Shown here: piece by piece, positions 59,077 through 64,000 of the stretch
Position numbering within the stretch: position 1 is the stretch's first letter
Layout of the letters: each line of letters starts with the position of its first letter
Notes under the pieces: generated by a model
Told to the model about the DNA's origin: nothing
What the model saw: only the letters and a program-made list of their open reading frames with translations
Database searches by the model: none
Assembly (NCBI GenBank): GCA_000697475.1
Contig: JNEU01001132.1
Span: forward strand, 1-64,000
From: Lichtheimia corymbifera B2541
Lineage: Eukaryota; Mucoromycota; Mucoromycetes; Mucorales; Lichtheimiaceae
Direction of reading: 5' to 3'
DNA length: 64,000 nt
Program-made: the position numbers and the translations under genes

Positions 59077-60421
59077 ATGGTGGAGATCAACGACGACTTT
59101 TTTCAAACAAAAGACTTTCAAGAGAAACTGGAGAGGTAGATCATGCATTGCTTGATAACACGATACTTGTGGTCGCTCACTCTATCATTCTTAAAGCATT
59201 ATTCGAAATGGAGATCCAGGGTAAATGACGTCCAAAAACAACTGCTCGAGTCGTTTGGCATTAAAAGCAAGGAAACACTTACACAACCAGATATTTAAAA
59301 GGGTGTTGACTGCATCAGTTATCCGAGGCGAGCTTGAGAAGCAACTGGTAAGTAGGTTCGATCTTTTCGTTGCACAAATGTTCATTGTGTTTTATATAGG
59401 GAATTGAAGAGCAAGCTCTTAAACCATGGAAAAAGACTGTAAACCATCATATTGACACCACTTTTGTAAGTCATCTTTATCCCATTCAAGCCATTTTACT
59501 GATGAAGATCATAGACCAAGATAATGGAAGAGGAAGAGAATCCGCCTAGCGAACCTGAAGAACCAAGCAGTCAACAGGAAGAAGATACCCAGACACCAAA
59601 GGAATCGGAGCCAAGTCATGAAGAGGAAACTAAATCAGATCAAGAAAGTGTGAGTGGTTACGCTTGTCATATTGTGATAATCTTACCGTGTTCAAACAGG
59701 ACAATGTTCAGGAAGAAGAAGAAACGAGCCAACGAGAGACACCCGTGTCATCTGCATCAGACAATGAAGCCACTCCAAGCAAGAAAAAGCCAAAAGCACC
59801 AAAGCAGCCACGCAAGAAACGTGAATCAAAAAAAGAACACAAGGTAGATTTACAAAATGGGAGAGATATGGCCGTTTTTTGACATGGAAACCATTAGACT
59901 TCTGCGACAGAAGAGTCCATCAAGCGTCTCAAGATGTACATAAACAAATGCGGTGTGCGTAAAGTATGGCAAAAGGAGCTGGCTGATTGCAAGACAATGA
60001 AGGATCAAGTCGAGAAGCTTAAAAAGATCCTTGCAGATCTTGGTGTGGAAGGTAAGCGGTCACGTGATGGAAGGGATAGAAGTTGATGCTAAACACATTG
60101 TATCAGGTCGTCCAACCCTTGAGAAATGCCAAAAGGTCAAGGCTGAGCGAGAAATCAAGGCTGAGGTGGAGAGCTTAGATACCGAGAATATCATTGAGAG
60201 TTCAAGTCGCCGAGCAACACGTTCCCAAGGTCCAAAGAGGAAGCGACGAGTGATTGAATCGGATGAGGAGGATGAGGAGGAAGGACCGGGACAAAAGGTA
60301 GCTGACTTGAACAGGGTTGAGACACAACAAAAATACTAACGGATGGATTGTGTAGCTCTCACGAACCGAGAATAATCCCCTTGATCTATCCTTCTTGGGC
60401 GATCAGTCAGATAGCGATTAA
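59077..60421 (+). CDS. HIRIP3: HIRIP3-like histone chaperone
   Basis: Nine exons, 59077-59135, 59197-59220, 59272-59347, 59400-59465, 59515-59649, 59700-59843, 59898-60051, 60107-60297 and 60356-60421, give 304 residues. The C-terminal core LKMYINKCGVRKVWQKEL, LKKILADLGVEGRPTLEKC and EVESLDTENIIESSSRR matches HIRIP3, a histone H2A/H2B binding protein. A Glu-rich stretch, a Lys-rich stretch and an acidic segment flank it. The N-terminal exons encode a DEK_C-like helical motif (VLTASVIRGELEKQLGIEEQ). The join of exons 2 and 3 was chosen to keep this motif in frame, and that first region is the least certain part. The gene converges with the coiled-coil gene, 217 bp between stops. Confidence 0.8.
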
Positions 60422-60638
60422 GTTCTTTTATATGTATACATACACATACATCAATAACAATTAGCATTATCACACTTTTATAAATACATGTACAACTATT
60501 GCTGTCATCAAATCGCCATCTATGTAGGAGCAATATGCACAGCAGTGCTGAAAAGCGAATAACAGGGGAGTAATGATGAGACAAGCAAGAGGTGGTGATG
60601 TTGTAACTTACTACACGCCCATGTGAATCTTTATTATA

Positions 60639-63600
60639 TTAAATGTCAATCACTTCGCTTAAACATCCACTGCAACGTGGGATATCTAAAAACTCAAAGA
60701 ATTCCGGCTTTTGACGTGGAGGCAATTTTCCAAGGGCAGGCACCCGTCGATGTTCCTCTTGTGCTGGTTCTTCTTGATGTTGTCCTTCTTCTTCTCCTTC
60801 ACTCTCGCTTCGAGTCCAATCAAAGCCATTTTCACTGACAGGGCTCAATCCATTCATCATCAACTTGACTTGAGCATTGTCCAGTGCAGCTCTTCCATTT
60901 TCCATCGTCTCTTCGTTTTGCTCTCTTACGGCTTGTTGATCATTCCACATCCGATCTAAGTGTGCCTTGTACTCGGCATGTAATCGTTGAAGTGTCGTTT
61001 CCAACTCTCGTTTCTCACGCTCAAGTCGGGTCTCGGACTCGAATTGCCTGTCTCGAACTGTTGTCAATTCACGGCGAATGGTGTCAAAGGCTTCCAATTG
61101 CCGATCCAGCCGGCTCTGAAGCTCTTGAAGCTGTGCCTCTTTCTCATCGTATTGCGTTTGCAGTTGTTTTGCTTTGTCAATGGCTTCGTCACGCTGTTGA
61201 ACGAGGGATCCATCATCCACATGCTGCTTTTGCTCTTCAAGCTGTTGTTTTAAGCGCTCCACTTGCTCCTGTTGCTGTTGCCTGCTAGTCTCAGCCTGCT
61301 CCATTTCACTTTGTAATTGGGTGATTTGTTGCTCACGCTGCTGCAGCTTCATTTGAACTTGCCGAAGTTCATGAGATAGCTTTTGGTTGTCTCTACTGTA
61401 CGTTTCTCGAAGGGATGTCTCGCGTGCGGTGGAATTCTCCTCTGCAAGTTGATGTGCCTCCTTCACCTTTTCACGTTCCTGGTCGAGGGATGCGTGTAGC
61501 TCAGTGATCTTAGCGTGCAGTTGCTCCATATCACGATTCGATTCTTGCTTAGCAGCATCGTGTTCATCTATAACCAAAAATTAGCTAACCAAAAGAGAGA
61601 TATTGACTCATGACTTACCTTGCAATGCTTTCAACTTTTCATGGTGCGCTTGCATAGCCTTTTCATGTTCTTGCTGTGCCTTAGAAAGAGCGTCTGCATG
61701 CTCATCTAAATACACAAAAAGCATGTTAGCAGCCGTATAGATGCACGCGAGTCGTTTTTTGCAATCACCTTTTAAAGCGTTGGCCTTTTCAATATGTTCA
61801 GCGATTGTCTTTTCATGCTCTTGTATTAACTTTTTCAATTCCGCATCATGATCGGCTAAGAAACCATGTTAATATACACGGATTCGTTATACAACCATCT
61901 ATCAATGCTCACCTTGTAGCGACTCAATCTTTGCATTATGCTCAACTTGGATATCCTCATTCTGTTGCTGGGTCTTTTCAAGGGCAATCTTATGTTCAGC
62001 TATGACATAAACGGTTAATACAATCCGCGTGTGATGCTTCAACCAACACCCCAACGCTTACCTTGTAGGTTCTCCAATTCCTGCATATATTGCTTCTGCT
62101 CTTGTTCTCGGGTATTTACAAGCTCTAGCACCTTGATGAGTTGCTTTCTATCATTGTCACTAATGCACATATTTACCTTCCAATGATTTGATTTTCTCGA
62201 GATGTTCGGCAGTGACTTTTTCATGTTGCTCACGTTCTTGCTTCAGCATACGTTCATATTCAGCTACGATGGTATATAATGAGATAATGTCTTTTGGTTT
62301 CGCACGCTGGTACAGCATACCTTCAAGTGATTCGATTTGTTGCTTGTGCTCCATGATTGCCTTTTGACTCTGCTCTCGTTCTTCTTGCAGTATTTTCTCA
62401 TGCTCAGCTATAAAAGAGGGTTTAACCGAGAGCAATACACACATCACTGTCGCCCGTACCTTTTAATGCAGCAAGATTATCTTCTTGGCTCTTCAACTCG
62501 CCGTGTGACTTTTTACGTTCCTCTTCCAAAATCAATGCATGTTCATCTATCCAAAGCAAACAAAGCATCAGTACCACGGGTAAATATCCTTATGTGTTGA
62601 TTCCCACCTTGCAGAGCCTTGATCTTTTGGTCATGATCTTCTAGCACCTTTTGTCTTTGTTCACGTTCGGAAGCGAGTTTGGAATCGTATTCACCTATAC
62701 CCCGATAAGTTAATCATCCCATATTGGATATCAAAGCCATACTTACTATGCAGATCACTTATTTTCTGGTTATGCTCCTCGATTGTCTTTTGATTGAGCT
62801 GACGTTCATTAGCGAGTGCGGACTCATGATCACCTTTGACACATGTATCAATACAAGCTCATATCCAATGGCATCCATATCGTACCTAATAGCGTCTTGA
62901 TCTTCTCGTCATGCTCATTGGAAGCTTTTTCAATCAGGCCACGTTGTTCTTCAAGCTCCTTTTCATGTTTGGCTACAGTAACATGTCAGTTTATGCAGTA
63001 GGTATGCCATCACAGTAAAAGGTACCTTCAAGCGCCTTGACTTCTTCCTCATGCTTTTTGATCGCCTCTTCCTTCTTCGCCTGTTCTTCAGCGAGTGCTG
63101 TCTTATGAGCAGCTATTGAACGGCTGTTAGATGCTAGGACAATAAAGTCTCGAAATAAGCTACGCACCTTGCAATGATTCCAACTTTTCATTGTATTCCT
63201 GGAAGGTCTTTTCGCGGTCTTGACGTTCTTTTGCTAGCAAGGCATCGTATTCCTCTACAAGAAAAGGCCATGTAAGACACCAGAATGAACCACCAGTGGG
63301 ATAGTCTAATAATACCTTTCATTGTTTGCTCCTTTTGCTGGAAATCTAGAGTCGCTTGATTGGCTTGTTCTCGCTCTTTGGCCAAGGCTGCTTCATAGTT
63401 ATCTAGAGCGAGATTGTAAGTTTTAGCATATACCATTTTGCAATTCTCTACGGGCCTCCTTACTCACCTTGCAAATCTTTCATCTTGAGCTCATATGCTT
63501 CAATCGACTTTTGACTCTGCTCCTGCTCCTTTGCCATTGCTGCCTGGTGATCGTCTATATCATATTGAAGAGTGTGAGTCGGCTATCCATTTCTCCATGT

Positions 63601-64000
63601 TTATACTTTACCTTGGAGCGATTTTAGCTTGTCCTCATATTGCTGCAATTGATGTTGATGTTCTTCTTGCTTCTTTTCAAGCATCGTTTTGTACTTTTCT
63701 AAATCATCGTATAAGCAACTTTCCAATCGATGTCATCCATTCCCTTCCTTACCATCCTCGGATTTGATCTTTTCTATAAAGCAAATTAATTACATATCAA
63801 AACAATGTATGTCATGCAAATGCACTACCTTGAAGAGCTTCTGTTTCTTTCGTATGTTGCTCAATGACTTGCTGCTTCTTGTTCTCGACCTCTTCAAGCG
63901 CTGACTCGTGCTCGGCTATTACTCTAGTCAATCAGCGGTCCTTTCAACGAGCGTCTTTTTGTTACCTTTGATGGTTTCTAGTCTTGCTGCAAACTCTTTT
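60639..64000 (-). CDS. Long coiled-coil protein, 3' part, with a one-exon-per-repeat array
   Basis: The gene runs off the right edge, so its start and N-terminal domains are unknown. The terminal exon 60639-61567 encodes about 309 residues, mostly Glu/Gln/Arg-rich coiled coil, with an acidic segment (SESEGEEEGQ) and a short end containing PRCSGCLSEVIDI. Upstream lie fifteen intact 87-nt exons with low ends at 61619, 61769, 61913, 62177, 62321, 62460, 62608, 62747, 62886, 63026, 63168, 63316, 63468, 63612 and 63829. There is also a 21-nt exon at 63753-63773, a damaged 86-nt exon at 62062-62147 and a partial exon from 63966. Each cassette is 29 residues, for example EHEKILQEEREQSQKAIMEH followed by KQQIESLE. 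A CLIP-type microtubule linker is possible, but no CAP-Gly domain is in the window. Confidence 0.85.
62062..62147 (-). pseudogene. Damaged cassette exon (86 nt)
   Basis: The exon keeps a normal donor (gtaagcg) and a tag acceptor at the expected place. It is one base short of 87 nt, so splicing it in gives a frameshift and a stop within about eight codons. The intron separating it from the preceding exon is only 29 nt (62148-62176), shorter than all other introns here. The frame offset by one base still reads KQLIKVLELVNTREQEQKQY, so the loss is recent. Skipping this exon joins its neighbours in frame. Confidence 0.7.
63753..63773 (-). other. 21-nt mini-exon of the cassette array
   Basis: The exon encodes Glu-Lys-Ile-Lys-Ser-Glu-Asp, one heptad, in the same 1-1 phase as the full cassettes, with normal gtaagg donor and tatag acceptor. 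It resembles the last seven residues of a full cassette (EKIKSLE), so it is probably an internally deleted copy. Confidence 0.7.

Larger units (their letters stand above)
61619..64000 (-). repeat. Tandem array of symmetrical 87-nt exons (29-residue cassettes)
   Basis: Exons and introns alternate with a period of about 137-152 bp. Every intact exon begins with two bases that complete a codon (at, ct, cc, gt, ag, ac or aa) and ends with one base of the next codon, so all are phase 1-1 and can be added or skipped without changing the frame. Introns in the intact part are 50-65 nt. The consensus cassette is roughly (D/A/E/G)-EHE-x-x-L-x-x-ER-E-x-x-x-K-x-x-x-EH-x-EKI-x-x-LQ. The array continues beyond the window. 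Confidence 0.9.

Noticed and set aside
61619..64000. CRISPR-like appearance of regularly spaced repeats
   Set aside because: The regular units are diverged coding exons with splice sites, not identical repeats with unique spacers, and the genome is eukaryotic.
1..64000. A single functional cluster linking the window's genes
   Set aside because: Neighbouring genes belong to unrelated housekeeping pathways and lie on both strands without shared regulation signals visible in the sequence.

Overview
The window comes from an intron-rich filamentous fungus, most likely an early-diverging lineage such as Mucoromycota. This is an inference. It rests on very many short introns (about 40-90 nt, nearly all GT-AG), CT-rich leaders before start codons, and a gene set (phytochelatin synthase, TTLL12-like ligase, CENP-O, HIRIP3, NDT80/Vib-1 factor, Sct1-type acyltransferase) that suits a fungus but not a yeast. 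Gene models were built by joining exons in phase and matching the products to known families from memory. No database search was run.

Layout. Positions 1-8.7 kb hold no convincing gene: a 15-bp tandem repeat at the left edge, a degenerate repeat element (1.44-3.49 kb) and a chain of three foldbacks (3.95-5.5 kb). Then come an SLC49/FLVCR-like transporter (+), mitochondrial nuclease NUC1 (-), a PMC1-type Ca2+-ATPase (-), myosin regulatory light chain (+), mitochondrial uS9m (+), phytochelatin synthase (+), an MSP-domain protein (-) and a caleosin-domain protein (-). From 29.4 to 33.3 kb lies a 3.9-kb imperfect palindrome built from the same modules as the left-edge repeats. After it come a DHA2-type MFS transporter (+), an SLX4-like nuclease scaffold (+), a DIS3L2/Ssd1-family RNB protein (+), CENP-O/Mcm21 (-), a small GNAT acetyltransferase (+), a short SNF2 ATPase (+), an NDT80/Vib-1-like factor (+), glycerol-3-phosphate acyltransferase (+), a TTLL12-like protein (+), a HIRIP3-like histone chaperone (+) and the 3' part of a long coiled-coil gene (-) that runs off the right edge.

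The genes are mostly housekeeping and do not form a cluster with one shared function. Loose themes are calcium (PMC1, light chain, caleosin-like), DNA and chromatin (SLX4, SNF2, CENP-O, HIRIP3) and lipid or metal handling (acyltransferase, caleosin-like, phytochelatin synthase).

The two most unusual structures are (1) the coiled-coil gene at 60.6-64.0 kb, where at least fifteen consecutive exons are each exactly 87 nt, start and end in the same phase, and encode one 29-residue cassette, with one decayed copy and one 7-residue mini-exon in the array; and (2) the foldback family, in which about 90-bp core units and shared boundary modules are assembled into hairpins and a multi-kilobase palindrome.
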